The notes: generated by a model from the letters alone, not told the origin. DNA of 64,000 nt from Flavonifractor sp. AGMB03687 (GCF_017811815.1 NZ_JADKZI010000006.1:104135-168134), one strand, 5' to 3'. Positions 1 to 8,479 are shown, counted from the first letter of the stretch. A program made the numbers and translations.

Positions 1-99
1 GTCCATGAACACATCGACAGCGATAAGACACGACACATTTCTATCGAAATTCACTTCAATCTCAAACCCATCCCGGAGGTGGAACAGGTCAAGGGCTGA
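1..99 (+). CDS. C-terminal end of a probable site-specific recombinase (partial)
   Basis: The open frame enters from the left edge and stops at 97-99, giving the last 32 residues of a protein. The ending (an I-E-I-H-F-N segment after a short basic stretch) resembles the C-terminal tail of large serine recombinases of mobile elements, which often finish with an I-x-I-x-F/Y-N-F block. Only the tail is visible, so the family is a guess. Its position fits: about 90 bp further on, the maff2 gene of the neighbouring conjugative element is cut, as expected if this recombinase belongs to an element inserted there. Confidence 0.45.
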   Translation, partial: VHEHIDSDKTRHISIEIHFNLKPIPEVEQVKG

Positions 100-186
100 C
101 CTGTTCCCGCTGGGGCGGTTCTAAAACAATTCCATATATTTTTTGACACGCCGCCGCCCGCCATCGAGCAAGGTTTTACTCCTAAT
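1..186. mobile_element. Right end of an element inserted into the maff2 gene
   Basis: The sequence between the recombinase-like stop (99) and about 186 is non-coding, and at about 186-189 the reading frame of maff2 begins abruptly in mid-gene, with a stop codon (183-185) directly upstream. I infer that this is the right terminus of an inserted element, whose recombinase gene lies next to its end as in Tn4451/Tn5397-type elements. The left half of maff2 should lie outside the window. Confidence 0.45.
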
Positions 187-275
187 TAGGGATAAAGCAG
201 CTCATGGCTGGCGCTGGCGTGGCCGTGGTCGGCATGGTCCTCGTACCCCTGCTCTCCGGCCTGTTCACCGTCTGA
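186..275 (+). pseudogene. Maff2-family membrane protein, 3' fragment
   Basis: The frame reads (L)GIKQLMAGAGVAVVGMVLV and ends PLLSGLFTV before the stop at 273-275. This is the C-terminal half of Maff2, a ~60-70-residue two-helix membrane protein always found just before the TrbL-like gene in Tn1549-type ICEs. The N-terminal helix is missing and an in-frame TAA lies at 183-185, so the gene is truncated. The internal ATG at 204 could in principle give a 23-residue peptide, but this is the family's second helix rather than a real start. Confidence 0.75.
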
Positions 276-310
276 TCGTTCCCCTCGTTAAGCCGTCATA
301 AGAAATCCTT

Positions 311-339
311 GCCGCCCCTGCCCCCAAGCGGGGGCGGCT
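311..339 (+). terminator. Hairpin between maff2 and the trbL-like gene
   Basis: GCCGCCCC pairs with GGGGCGGC around a short loop, just before the AAAGGAGG ribosome site of the next gene. There is no T-run, so it is more likely an mRNA-processing or attenuation hairpin than a full terminator. Confidence 0.4.
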
Positions 340-358
340 GAAAGGAGGTTGACACCGT

Positions 359-1231
359 ATGGATTTCTTGTTGGATGCCCTTACTGACTGGCTGAAGGAA
401 ATGTTGGTGGGCGGCATTATGAGCAACTTATCGGGGATGTTCGATTCCGTTAATCAGCAGGTCGGAGACATTGCCACACAGGTGGGCCAGACCCCCCAAG
501 GCTGGAACGGCAGCATTTTTAGCATGATCCAGAACCTCTCCAACTCCATCATGGTGCCGATTGCCGGTGTGATTCTGGCTATCGTGATGACGATGGAGCT
601 GATTCAGATGATTACCGACAAAAACAATCTGCATGATGTGGACACCTGGATGATCTTCAAGTGGGTGTTCAAATCTGCCGTAGCCATCATCATCGTCTCC
701 AATACTTGGAACATCGTGATGGGCGTGTTCGACATGGCCCAAAGCGTGGTGGCGCAGGCGGCAGGCATCATCGGGTCCGATGCTTCCATCGACATCTCCT
801 CTGTCATGACCGATATGGAGTCCAGGCTGATGGATATGGAACTGGGGCCGCTGTTCGGCCTGTGGTTCCAGTCGCTCTTTATCGGCATTACCATGTGGGC
901 GCTTTACATTTGTATCTTTATCGTGATTTATGGCCGTATGATTGAGATTTACCTTGTGACCTCGGTTGCACCTATTCCTATGGCAACTATGATGAGCCGC
1001 GAGGTGGGCGGCGGAATGGGCCAGAACTATCTGCGCTCTTTGATCGCCCTGGGCTTTCAGGCATTCCTCATCATCGTCTGCGTGGCGATCTACGCCGTGC
1101 TGGTACAGAATATTGCCACCGAATCGGATGTCATCATGGCCATCTGGAGCTGTGTGGGCTATACGGTCCTGTTGTGTTTTACGCTCTTTAAGACCGGCAG
1201 TCTCGCAAAATCCGTGTTCAATGCACATTAA
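359..1231 (+). CDS. TrbL/VirB6-like conjugal transfer membrane protein
   Basis: This 290-residue protein belongs to the VirB6/TrbL-like channel family of Gram-positive ICEs (CD0411-like). It opens with an amphipathic segment (LLDALTDWLKEMLVGGI), then has about six hydrophobic segments at roughly residues 65-85, 100-120, 170-205, 210-225, 225-250 and 260-280, typical of the family. It would form part of the inner-membrane mating channel. The ATG at 359 follows AAAGGAGG by 7-8 bases. It lies between maff2 and prgI, the usual Tn1549 order. The gene is complete, but the system as a whole is probably dead because both flanks of the ICE are broken. Confidence 0.85.
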   Translation: MDFLLDALTDWLKEMLVGGIMSNLSGMFDSVNQQVGDIATQVGQTPQGWNGSIFSMIQNLSNSIMVPIAGVILAIVMTMELIQMITDKNNLHDVDTWMIFKWVFKSAVAIIIVSNTWNIVMGVFDMAQSVVAQAAGIIGSDASIDISSVMTDMESRLMDMELGPLFGLWFQSLFIGITMWALYICIFIVIYGRMIEIYLVTSVAPIPMATMMSREVGGGMGQNYLRSLIALGFQAFLIIVCVAIYAVLVQNIATESDVIMAIWSCVGYTVLLCFTLFKTGSLAKSVFNAH

Positions 1232-1251
1232 CCAGGAAGGAGGTAATCCCT

Positions 1252-1638
1252 TTGGCTTATGTACCCGTACCCAAAGACCTGACGAAAGTCAAAACCAAGG
1301 TCGCGTTTAATCTGACCAAAAGGCAGCTGATCTGTTTCGGCAGCGGGGCGCTCATCGGCGTACCGCTTTTCTTTTTGCTCCGGGGGCCTGTGGGAAACAG
1401 CGTGGCTGCCATGTGTATGATGCTGGTCATGCTGCCCTTCTTCATGCTGGCAATGTACGAAAAACACGGTCAGCCCCTGGAAAAGATCGTGGGCAACATC
1501 ATCAAGGTGGCCGTTATTCGGCCTAAACAGCGCCCGTATAAGACCAACAACTTCTATGCCGTGCTGGAACGGCAGGCAAGACTCGACAAGGAGGTGTATG
1601 ACATTGTTCACCGCAAAGAAAAACCGGCAGGCCGATAA
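1252..1638 (+). CDS. prgI: PrgI-family conjugation protein
   Basis: A 128-residue protein with the PrgI-family pattern: a short N-terminal V-P-K-D-L-T-K-V-K motif, two adjacent transmembrane helices (about residues 28-45 and 48-68) and a basic cytosolic tail. PrgI is a VirB3-like partner that anchors the VirB4 ATPase in Gram-positive type IV secretion systems. The start is TTG at 1252, preceded by AAGGAGG; no ATG fits. Its 3' end overlaps the virB4 start by about 40 bases, which suggests translational coupling. Confidence 0.9.
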   Translation: MAYVPVPKDLTKVKTKVAFNLTKRQLICFGSGALIGVPLFFLLRGPVGNSVAAMCMMLVMLPFFMLAMYEKHGQPLEKIVGNIIKVAVIRPKQRPYKTNNFYAVLERQARLDKEVYDIVHRKEKPAGR

Positions 1639-4048
1639 GGATGGCAAGCAGACGCCGCCGGTTCCCAAGAAGAAGCTTTCCCGCGCTGACAGAAAGCAGA
1701 TCGAAGCCGCCATTGCCCGCGCCAACCGCACGGACAAAAAGGAAAAGTCCGCACAGGACAGCATCCCCTATGAGCGGATGTGGCCGGACGGCATTTGCCG
1801 CCTGCCTGACGGCCATTACACCAAGACCATCCAGTTCCAGGACATCAACTACCAGCTCTCGCAGAACGAGGACAAGACGGCAATCTTTGAGGGCTGGTGT
1901 GACTTCCTCAACTACTTCGACAGCTCGATCCGATTTCAGCTGTCTTTTCTGAACCTTGCGGCATCCGAAGAAACCTTTGCCCGTGCTATTTCCATTCCCC
2001 TCCAGGGGGATGACTTCGACAGCATCCGTACCGAGTACATGACCATGCTGCAAAACCAGCTGGCAAGAGGTAACAACGGCCTTATCAAGACCAAGTTCCT
2101 GACCTTCGGTATCGACGCCGACAGCCTCAAGGCCGCCAAACCGCGTCTGGAGCGCATCGAGACCGACATCCTCAATAACTTCAAGCGCCTGGGCGTGGCC
2201 GCTGAGGTGCTGGACGGCAAGGCACGGCTTGCACAGCTTCACTCCATTTTCCACATGGATGAGCAGGTGCCGTTCCGGTTTGAATGGGACTGGCTGGCTC
2301 CGTCCGGTCTGTCCACCAAGGACTTTGTCGCTCCGTCGGGCTTCGAGTTCCGCACCGGCAAACAGTTCTGTATGGGTAAAAAATACGGGGCTGTTTCTTT
2401 TTTGCAGATCCTCGCCCCGGAGCTGAATGACCGGATGCTGGCGGATTTTCTGGACATGGAAAGCTCTCTGATCGTCAGCCTGCACATCCAGTCGGTGGAC
2501 CAGGTAAAGGCCATCAAGACGGTCAAGCGGAAAATCACCGACCTGGACCGCAGCAAGATCGAGGAACAGAAAAAGGCTGTCCGTGCCGGATACGACATGG
2601 ACATTATCCCGTCCGACCTTGCCACTTACGGCAATGAGGCCAAGAAGCTCTTGCAGGACCTGCAATCCCGCAACGAGAGAATGTTTCTGGTGACCTTCCT
2701 GGTGCTGAACACGGCGGACAATCCCCGGCAGCTGGACAACAATATCTTCCAGGCCAGCTCTATTGCACAAAAGCATAATTGTCAGTTGGTTTGCTTGGAT
2801 TTCCAGCAGGAGGAAGGGCTGATGAGCTGCCTGCCCCTGGGCCTCAATCAGATCGAGATTCAGCGAGGGCTGACCACCAGCTCCACGGCCATCTTCGTGC
2901 CATTCACCACGCAGGAGCTGTTCCAGAATGGCAAGGAAGCACTGTACTACGGTATCAACGCCCTGTCCAACAACCTCATCATGGTGGACCGAAAATTGCT
3001 GAAAAACCCCAACGGGTTGATCCTGGGAACACCGGGCAGCGGCAAGAGCTTTTCGGCCAAGCGTGAGATCGCCAACTGCTTCCTGCTCACCACGGATGAT
3101 GTCATCATCTGTGACCCGGAGGCCGAGTATGCGCCCCTGGTGGAGCGTCTGCATGGGCAGGTCATCAAGATTTCGCCCACATCCACCAACTACATCAATC
3201 CGATGGACCTGAACCTCGACTACTCGGACGATGAAAGTCCGCTGTCCCTCAAGTCCGACTTCATCCTGTCCCTGTGCGAGCTGATCGTGGGCGGCAAGGA
3301 GGGCTTGCAGCCGGTGCAGAAAACCATCATTGACCGCTGTGTGCGGCTGGTCTATCAGACTTACCTCAATGACCCTCGCCCGGAGAATATGCCCATTCTG
3401 GAGGACCTGTATGACCTGCTGCGGGCACAGGAGGAAAAGGAAGCGCAGTACATCGCCACGGCGCTGGAAATCTACGTCACCGGCTCCCTCAATGTGTTCA
3501 ATCACCGCAGCAATGTGGACATCAACAACCGCATTGTCTGCTATGACATCAAGGAACTGGGCAAGCAGCTGAAAAAGATCGGTATGCTGGTGGTCCAGGA
3601 CCAGGTGTGGAACCGTGTCACCATCAACCGTGCCGCCCACAAGTCCACCCGCTACTACATCGATGAGATGCACCTGCTGCTGAAAGAGGAACAGACCGCC
3701 GCCTACACGGTGGAGATCTGGAAGCGGTTCCGTAAGTGGGGCGGCATCCCCACCGGCATCACGCAGAATGTCAAAGACCTTTTGAGCAGCCGGGAGGTGG
3801 AGAACATCTTTGAGAACTCCGACTTCGTGTATATGCTCAACCAGGCGGGCGGTGACCGGCAGATTCTCGCCAAACAGCTGGGCATTTCTCCGCACCAGCT
3901 CAGCTATGTGACCCATTCTGGCGAGGGCGAGGGCCTGCTGTTCTACGGCGCAACCATCTTGCCTTTCGTGGACCACTTCCCGAAGAACACCGAGTTGTAC
4001 CGCATTATGACCACCAAACCCCAGGAACTGAAAAAGGAGGATGAATGA
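1598..4048 (+). CDS. VirB4-like conjugal transfer ATPase
   Basis: A protein of 816 residues, the AAA+-type motor of the ICE mating apparatus (VirB4/TraE family, as in Tn1549 elements). The Walker A motif GTPGSGKS is at about residue 476 and the Walker B segment YYIDEMHLLL at about 685; the N-terminal 400 residues are the usual VirB4 membrane-proximal domain. I chose ATG 1598 because AAGGAGG ends three bases upstream and the protein then begins MTLFTAKKN, as relatives do; an upstream ATG at 1556 would only add residues encoded inside prgI. It ends with an ATGA overlap into the next gene. It appears intact. Confidence 0.93.
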   Translation: MTLFTAKKNRQADKDGKQTPPVPKKKLSRADRKQIEAAIARANRTDKKEKSAQDSIPYERMWPDGICRLPDGHYTKTIQFQDINYQLSQNEDKTAIFEGWCDFLNYFDSSIRFQLSFLNLAASEETFARAISIPLQGDDFDSIRTEYMTMLQNQLARGNNGLIKTKFLTFGIDADSLKAAKPRLERIETDILNNFKRLGVAAEVLDGKARLAQLHSIFHMDEQVPFRFEWDWLAPSGLSTKDFVAPSGFEFRTGKQFCMGKKYGAVSFLQILAPELNDRMLADFLDMESSLIVSLHIQSVDQVKAIKTVKRKITDLDRSKIEEQKKAVRAGYDMDIIPSDLATYGNEAKKLLQDLQSRNERMFLVTFLVLNTADNPRQLDNNIFQASSIAQKHNCQLVCLDFQQEEGLMSCLPLGLNQIEIQRGLTTSSTAIFVPFTTQELFQNGKEALYYGINALSNNLIMVDRKLLKNPNGLILGTPGSGKSFSAKREIANCFLLTTDDVIICDPEAEYAPLVERLHGQVIKISPTSTNYINPMDLNLDYSDDESPLSLKSDFILSLCELIVGGKEGLQPVQKTIIDRCVRLVYQTYLNDPRPENMPILEDLYDLLRAQEEKEAQYIATALEIYVTGSLNVFNHRSNVDINNRIVCYDIKELGKQLKKIGMLVVQDQVWNRVTINRAAHKSTRYYIDEMHLLLKEEQTAAYTVEIWKRFRKWGGIPTGITQNVKDLLSSREVENIFENSDFVYMLNQAGGDRQILAKQLGISPHQLSYVTHSGEGEGLLFYGATILPFVDHFPKNTELYRIMTTKPQELKKEDE

Positions 4049-4419
4049 CCATGAAGCCCAATATGGAACTGAACTCTATGATGTTTTTTGAAGCGGCGCT
4101 GGAGGAACAGCGTTCCAATCTGCTCTCCGACATGGCCGCTGCCGTCAGCGAATGCCGTGAAGCGGCAGACCAGGCGGCTCAGCTGAGCGAGGACGGCGAG
4201 GCGGGCCTGCTGCGCCTGACGGAAATCTGGTGCGCTATGAACGGCGTTCCCGTCATCGTCATCTTCGAGGGCGGGCAGTCTGAACTGCTGGCCTCTGTAG
4301 TGGCGCAGATCTACGCCTTTCTGATCCAGCACCCCTCCCGTGGTCCCCAGGGGTTGGCCCTCTATGTGGAGCTGCGCTACATGATGGCCTCCCTGATGAT
4401 GGGAGAATGGTTTGAATAG
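4045..4419 (+). CDS. Small ICE protein of unknown function
   Basis: A 124-residue protein that is conserved in position in Tn1549-like elements, between virB4 and the YodL-domain gene, but I cannot assign a function. It has an acidic, Ala-rich helical N-terminal half and a hydrophobic central stretch (VPVIVIF, then ASVVAQIYAFLI) that is too short and polar for clear membrane spans. Its start overlaps the virB4 stop (ATGA), and its end overlaps the next start, so the three genes are translationally coupled. Confidence 0.75.
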   Translation: MTMKPNMELNSMMFFEAALEEQRSNLLSDMAAAVSECREAADQAAQLSEDGEAGLLRLTEIWCAMNGVPVIVIFEGGQSELLASVVAQIYAFLIQHPSRGPQGLALYVELRYMMASLMMGEWFE

Positions 4420-5632
4420 TGCCGAGTACCGGGAGGCCCTGTTGGTGCTGGACGATAGCACCTATCTTCATGTTCAGCCCTGCGACACCGGCTGGGACTA
4501 CACCCTCTACGATGCGGCAACCATGAAGCAGTTGGACGGCGGCCAGCTGGATGGGGCGGACTTGGGCCGCTCCACAGCGGTCAGCCATATCTGCGAGGAC
4601 CTGGGGATGGGCGGCAAGTCCATCAAATATGCTCCGCTGTCTATGATCGAGACCTTGCAGGAACAGGCCAGCCAGCAGAGCGCAGAAACCGCAGCCGCCC
4701 AGCTACCGGATGCTCAGGAACAGGCGTTGGACGAATATCCCATGCCGGACCCAGCGCTGACACAGGATGATTTGGAAAAGTGCGGATACCTGGACGGCGA
4801 CCTTCTGCCGCTCTCCAAAGAACGAGCCTATGAACTGATGGAGCGCGACCTGACCGTTTACATTATCCAGGAGGGCGAGAATCCGGCGATGGCTTTTGAC
4901 ACCGCTGATTTGGATGCCCATGACGGCATCTTCGCCGTGTCCCGTGAGGAATGGGAGGAAAGCCCGGAGTTTGATAAGTTGGTCAAGGACCGCATGGCCC
5001 ACCAGGAGGAACGGGAGCAGGCATTTCTCTCTCACAAGGGGGACTGCTATGCGATTTATCAAGTGAAGCACACTGACGAGCTGCGGGACATTCGTTATGA
5101 GGGGCTGGAGTGGATCAAGTCCATCGGGCGGACAGTTCAGCGAGACAACTACGATCTGGTCTACACTGCGTCGCTTGCCCCCGGAGACCTGAAAGGCAGT
5201 GTGCTGGACAATCTCGAATACCGCTTTAATAATGAACATCCCGCCGACTACCGCCATCCGTCCATGAGCGTCAGCGACATCGTTGCCATTAAGCGTGATG
5301 GCAAGGTATCCTGTCATTACTGCGACAGCTTCGGCTTTGAGCCGGTTCCCGGATTCTTGCCGGATAATCCATTGAAAAATGCGGAAATGACCGTAGAGGA
5401 TGACTACGGTATGATCGACGGTATCATCAACAACGGCCCCAAGGAGCCGACGGTAGCCCAGCTGGAACAGCAGGCCCGCAGCGGTCAACCCATATCCCTC
5501 ATGGATTTGGCAGCCGCCGCCCACCGGGAGGATCGGGACAAGAAAAAGTCCGTCATGGAGCAGCTGAAAAGTCAGCCCAAGGCGGAACCCAAAAAAGCAG
5601 CGCCCAAAAAGAGTGCGGAAAGGGAGATTTGA
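4412..5632 (+). CDS. YodL-domain ICE protein
   Basis: A 406-residue protein with a YodL-type domain at about residues 210-305 (segment YAIYQVKHTDELRDIRYEGL onward, ending near DSFGFEPVPGFL). Such domains are widespread in ICE cargo proteins of Firmicutes and are of unknown biochemical role. The C-terminal ~60 residues are Lys/Ala-rich and probably disordered. The start is TTG at 4412, overlapping the stop of the previous gene by eight bases; a GGGAG site lies just upstream. Co-transcribed with the conjugation genes. Confidence 0.8.
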   Translation: MNSAEYREALLVLDDSTYLHVQPCDTGWDYTLYDAATMKQLDGGQLDGADLGRSTAVSHICEDLGMGGKSIKYAPLSMIETLQEQASQQSAETAAAQLPDAQEQALDEYPMPDPALTQDDLEKCGYLDGDLLPLSKERAYELMERDLTVYIIQEGENPAMAFDTADLDAHDGIFAVSREEWEESPEFDKLVKDRMAHQEEREQAFLSHKGDCYAIYQVKHTDELRDIRYEGLEWIKSIGRTVQRDNYDLVYTASLAPGDLKGSVLDNLEYRFNNEHPADYRHPSMSVSDIVAIKRDGKVSCHYCDSFGFEPVPGFLPDNPLKNAEMTVEDDYGMIDGIINNGPKEPTVAQLEQQARSGQPISLMDLAAAAHREDRDKKKSVMEQLKSQPKAEPKKAAPKKSAEREI

Positions 5633-5633
5633 T

Positions 5634-5849
5634 ATGGGAAACTTCACTTTTGAGGAAACGAACCTGCTGTGCATTTACAACACCGGCAGCCGCACCGGGT
5701 TGATCGAGGCTTTGACCGAGATGTGCGGCGAGCTTTCGCCGGAGGAAGCCGAGCTGTGGGAGCTGACGGACAGCGCCCTGGGTAAGCTCAAGGCTATGAG
5801 CGATGCCGAGTTTGCCGAGCTGGAGCTGTTCCCGGATTTCGACGAGTAA
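5634..5849 (+). CDS. Transposon-transfer assisting (TTRAP) family protein
   Basis: A 71-residue acidic protein with the family pattern F-E-E-x-N-L-L-C-I-Y-N-T-G-x-R-T-G-L-I followed by D-S-A-L-G-K-L and a terminal E-L-F-P-D-F-D. Proteins of this kind accompany Tn1549-like elements and are thought to assist transfer; the mechanism is unknown. ATG 5634 is chosen because AGGGAG lies 8 bases upstream and relatives begin with M-x-N-F-T. Confidence 0.85.
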   Translation: MGNFTFEETNLLCIYNTGSRTGLIEALTEMCGELSPEEAELWELTDSALGKLKAMSDAEFAELELFPDFDE

Positions 5850-5871
5850 ACACTATCCCAACTGACCCAGC

Positions 5872-5894
5872 GGGGCGGCCTGATGTGCCGCCCC
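5872..5894 (+). terminator. Intra-operon hairpin
   Basis: GGGGCGGC pairs with GCCGCCCC over a 7-base loop and is followed by a T-rich stretch (ATTTCTATTT). It may act as a weak terminator that lowers expression of the large downstream protein. Confidence 0.55.
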
Positions 5895-5928
5895 ATTTCT
5901 ATTTAACATGAAAGGAGGACAGAAAACC

Positions 5929-8409
5929 ATGCCATCCAAAGCTGAATTTTACCGGCAGATGGCCGAACAGGTATCGACCCGGCTTGTGGGCAGCTGGCAG
6001 GAATGGACGGCCTTTCTTGCCACGGCTGCCCGCCTCTACAAATATCCGTTCCATGAGCAGATGATGATTTACGCCCAGCGCCCGGACGCCACCGCCTGTG
6101 CCGAGTACGATCTGTGGAACGAGAAGATGGGCCGGTATGTGCGGCGCGGTTCCAAGGGTATCGCCTTGGTGGACGATTCTGGCGACAGACCCCGGCTGCG
6201 CTATGTGTTCGATATTTCCGATACCGGCACCCGTGAACATTCCCGTACCCCCTGGCTGTGGCAGCTGGAGGAACAGCACATCGGGCCTGTGTCGGCCATG
6301 CTTGAGCGCAACTACGGTATTGCCGGTGACGATCTCGCCCAGCAGCTCACCGATGTGGCCGGAAAGCTGGCGAGTGAGTATTGGGACGAGCATCAGCAGG
6401 ACTTCCGCTATATTGTTGACGGTTCGTTCCTGGAGGAATACGATGATCTCAACATCGAAGTCCAATTCAAAGCGGCGGCCACTGTCAGCATCGCCTATGC
6501 CCTGATGTCCCGCTGCGGTTTGGAGCCGGAACGCTACTTCCAGCACGAGGACTTTATGGCAATCTTCGATTTCAATACCCCGGCCACGGTTGGGGCGTTG
6601 GGAGCAGCGGTCAGCCAGATCAACCAGCAGGTGCTGCGGCAGATCGGCGTCATCATCCAGAACTATGAGCGCGAACATCTTGCGGAAAGGAGCATTACAC
6701 ATGGAGAACAACCTGACTTACACGAGGAACGGAGATTATCAGATTCCCGACCTGAAGTTGACCGAGCAGCCAACGAAGCCCCTAGGCAAGTACGGGCGGT
6801 TGCGGAAAGCGTATCTGAAGGAACACCGGCCCCTGATTTACAATCAGCTGCTGCTGACCGAGGAGCTGTACCCGCACCTGCTGGAGATCGACGAGACGGC
6901 AAACAGCCGTTTGCAACAGATGATGCCCCAGCTGGCGGAGTCGGCGGGCGCGACGGAGGAGCTGAAAGCCCGCGATCCGATGCGCTGGGTGGGCCTGATG
7001 AACACCTGCAAGGCCCAGGCCGAGGAGATTCTGATGGCGGAGCTTATCAACAGCTGACCTTAAACCTGTTCCTCTCCGAAGCGGAACAAATCCAAAGAAT
7101 AGATGAAGCAGAGAATGTGCAAACATCCTCTGCTTTTTCTTTTGCCCGGGAACAGTCGCAGCCGGAAGCTGCTGACCAGGAGGCAGAGGCGGCAAAGCCT
7201 ACTCTTCGGGAGCTGCATGAAAAATACAAGCCCATCGTGCTGGAGGCTGTCACCCAGGATGCCAGGTACCGGAACGCCTGCGGTCATAGTGATTATGAAA
7301 ACGCTATGATCGAGTGTAATGCTGCTGTGCGCCGCGCCATTCTTGATTCCCACGATATAGAGCTGATCCGCCTGTTCTCTGATGTGCCGGAGTTTCGCCA
7401 GCGGCTGCACCGGGAAGTGGCAGACGAAACCTATCCAAAGCTCCATGAGCTGCTGCGCCCACTTTCGGACAATGACATTGACCGGGCTATCCAATCCTGG
7501 AACGGAAAGATCGAGAGCAAACACGCCGTTGTCCGCTACATGAAAAAGCATGGGCGGGAAAAAGACACCGCAGCATGGCTGGCCCATGAGTTTGACGGCG
7601 GTGACGGCAAAACCCCGTTTGCGATCCGCCCGGAAAGCCCCAACGGGATGGCTCTGCCCTGGCCCAAAGTACAGCGCCGGATTGCCCAGCTCATCAAAGA
7701 GGACCGTTTCTACACCCAAGTTGAAAAGGACAATTTAGATGATGTGGACCCCATCGCCATCCGGGAGACCCTGGCTCAGCGTGGGATTGTAGACGGCCAA
7801 GTGGTGGACCCGGAAAAGCTGGACAGCGATCCCTTTGTGCAGCGGGTCATGGCCGATGCCCAGCGGATTGCTGCGGAGGAAACGCCAGAACAGCCCACAC
7901 CGCCAGACTTATCTGGTCAGCCCATCACCCGCATGGGGGATAACATCACCATTGGAAACGGTGACCCGGTCCATGAGATCGACATTATGGTCAACGAGGT
8001 CCTTCCCAAGGGTAAGGTTCTGGAGCGCGCCTGGGAGATCGCCCGTATGTGGAAGACCATGCCCTATGAGAACCGCACCATCATGTCCAACCTGGCCAAG
8101 CGTCCTCTGAAGAAGCTGCTGATGGAGGATCTGAAGCTGCACACCGTCTCCGAGCAGTATGGCTCTCTGCTGCGTATTGCCGCCGGTGAGCTGGGTGACG
8201 AAAATTCTGCTCAGCAGGATGAGAAGTACATCAGCCGCGTCAATGACTGGCGCTACGCCACCCGCGACATGGAGGCGCCTCAGACCGCCGAATCCTGGCG
8301 CACTATGCCCAAGAAAGCCACCGAGTGGTGGGAAAAGGTTCGGGCCGGTGAGATCGAAAACCCCTACGTTTTTGAGCACAGCAACGAGCCCGAGGATTAC
8401 GAATTCTAA
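5929..8409 (+). CDS. Chimeric ORF: N-terminal part of the giant ICE methylase/helicase protein fused to a diketone-hydrolase tail
   Basis: The first ~690 residues match the N-terminal region of the very large Tn1549-type protein that normally carries DNA-methylase and SNF2-helicase domains (full length well above 2,000 residues); the start MPSKAEFYRQMAE is characteristic and AAAGGAGG precedes ATG 5929. At about nt 7985-8000 the protein switches, in frame, to the C-terminal ~135 residues of a crotonase closely related to the one at 17963-18991 (segments RAWEIARM, MPYENRTIMSNLAKRPLKKL, HTVSEQYGSLLRIAAG). None of the methylase or helicase domain is present and no catalytic residue of the crotonase is kept, so the product is probably non-functional. 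A stretch rich in R, D, G and A (about residues 260-375) is overprinted by tnpV. Confidence 0.85.
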   Translation: MPSKAEFYRQMAEQVSTRLVGSWQEWTAFLATAARLYKYPFHEQMMIYAQRPDATACAEYDLWNEKMGRYVRRGSKGIALVDDSGDRPRLRYVFDISDTGTREHSRTPWLWQLEEQHIGPVSAMLERNYGIAGDDLAQQLTDVAGKLASEYWDEHQQDFRYIVDGSFLEEYDDLNIEVQFKAAATVSIAYALMSRCGLEPERYFQHEDFMAIFDFNTPATVGALGAAVSQINQQVLRQIGVIIQNYEREHLAERSITHGEQPDLHEERRLSDSRPEVDRAANEAPRQVRAVAESVSEGTPAPDLQSAAADRGAVPAPAGDRRDGKQPFATDDAPAGGVGGRDGGAESPRSDALGGPDEHLQGPGRGDSDGGAYQQLTLNLFLSEAEQIQRIDEAENVQTSSAFSFAREQSQPEAADQEAEAAKPTLRELHEKYKPIVLEAVTQDARYRNACGHSDYENAMIECNAAVRRAILDSHDIELIRLFSDVPEFRQRLHREVADETYPKLHELLRPLSDNDIDRAIQSWNGKIESKHAVVRYMKKHGREKDTAAWLAHEFDGGDGKTPFAIRPESPNGMALPWPKVQRRIAQLIKEDRFYTQVEKDNLDDVDPIAIRETLAQRGIVDGQVVDPEKLDSDPFVQRVMADAQRIAAEETPEQPTPPDLSGQPITRMGDNITIGNGDPVHEIDIMVNEVLPKGKVLERAWEIARMWKTMPYENRTIMSNLAKRPLKKLLMEDLKLHTVSEQYGSLLRIAAGELGDENSAQQDEKYISRVNDWRYATRDMEAPQTAESWRTMPKKATEWWEKVRAGEIENPYVFEHSNEPEDYEF
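6701..7057 (+). CDS. tnpV: TnpV-family transposon-encoded protein, nested in another frame
   Basis: A 118-residue TnpV protein: Y-T-R-N-G-D-Y-Q-I-P-D-L near the N-terminus, then G-K-Y-G-R-L-R-K-A-Y-L-K-E-H-R and a C-terminal W-V-G-L-M-N block, all family hallmarks. Its role in ICEs is unknown. It lies entirely inside the larger reading frame (5929-8409) in a different frame. A good ribosome site (AAAGGAG) is nine bases before ATG 6701. I judge both frames real: TnpV because of its family signature, the host frame because conserved sequence resumes after it. Confidence 0.85.
   Translation: MENNLTYTRNGDYQIPDLKLTEQPTKPLGKYGRLRKAYLKEHRPLIYNQLLLTEELYPHLLEIDETANSRLQQMMPQLAESAGATEELKARDPMRWVGLMNTCKAQAEEILMAELINS
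7985..8409 (+). pseudogene. C-terminal remnant of a second 6-oxocamphor-hydrolase-like crotonase
   Basis: The last ~140 codons of the chimeric frame correspond to residue ~198 to the end of the intact crotonase at 17963-18991; long blocks are identical while others differ, so it is a diverged paralogue rather than a recent copy. Residues equivalent to the catalytic His154/Asp163 pair lie upstream of the break and are gone. The gene was probably truncated when the ICE lost its right part by recombination or deletion. Confidence 0.85.
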
Positions 8410-8420
8410 TTCCTTTGAAC

Positions 8421-8460
8421 AAAAAGGTGCACGCCGCAAATTTGCGGCGTGCACCTTTTT
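8421..8460. terminator. Bidirectional intrinsic terminator
   Basis: A perfect inverted repeat, AAAAAGGTGCACGCCGCAAA and its complement, without a spacer loop. It ends the crotonase remnant on the plus strand and the sigma-54 activator gene on the minus strand. Confidence 0.95.
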
Positions 8461-8479
8461 ATTCCGCATAAAACAGTCT

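Noticed and set aside
1523..3976. Open frame of 817 codons on the minus strand
   Set aside because: It is the antisense of virB4 in a GC-rich gene; no ribosome site and no family motif, whereas the plus strand has Walker motifs.
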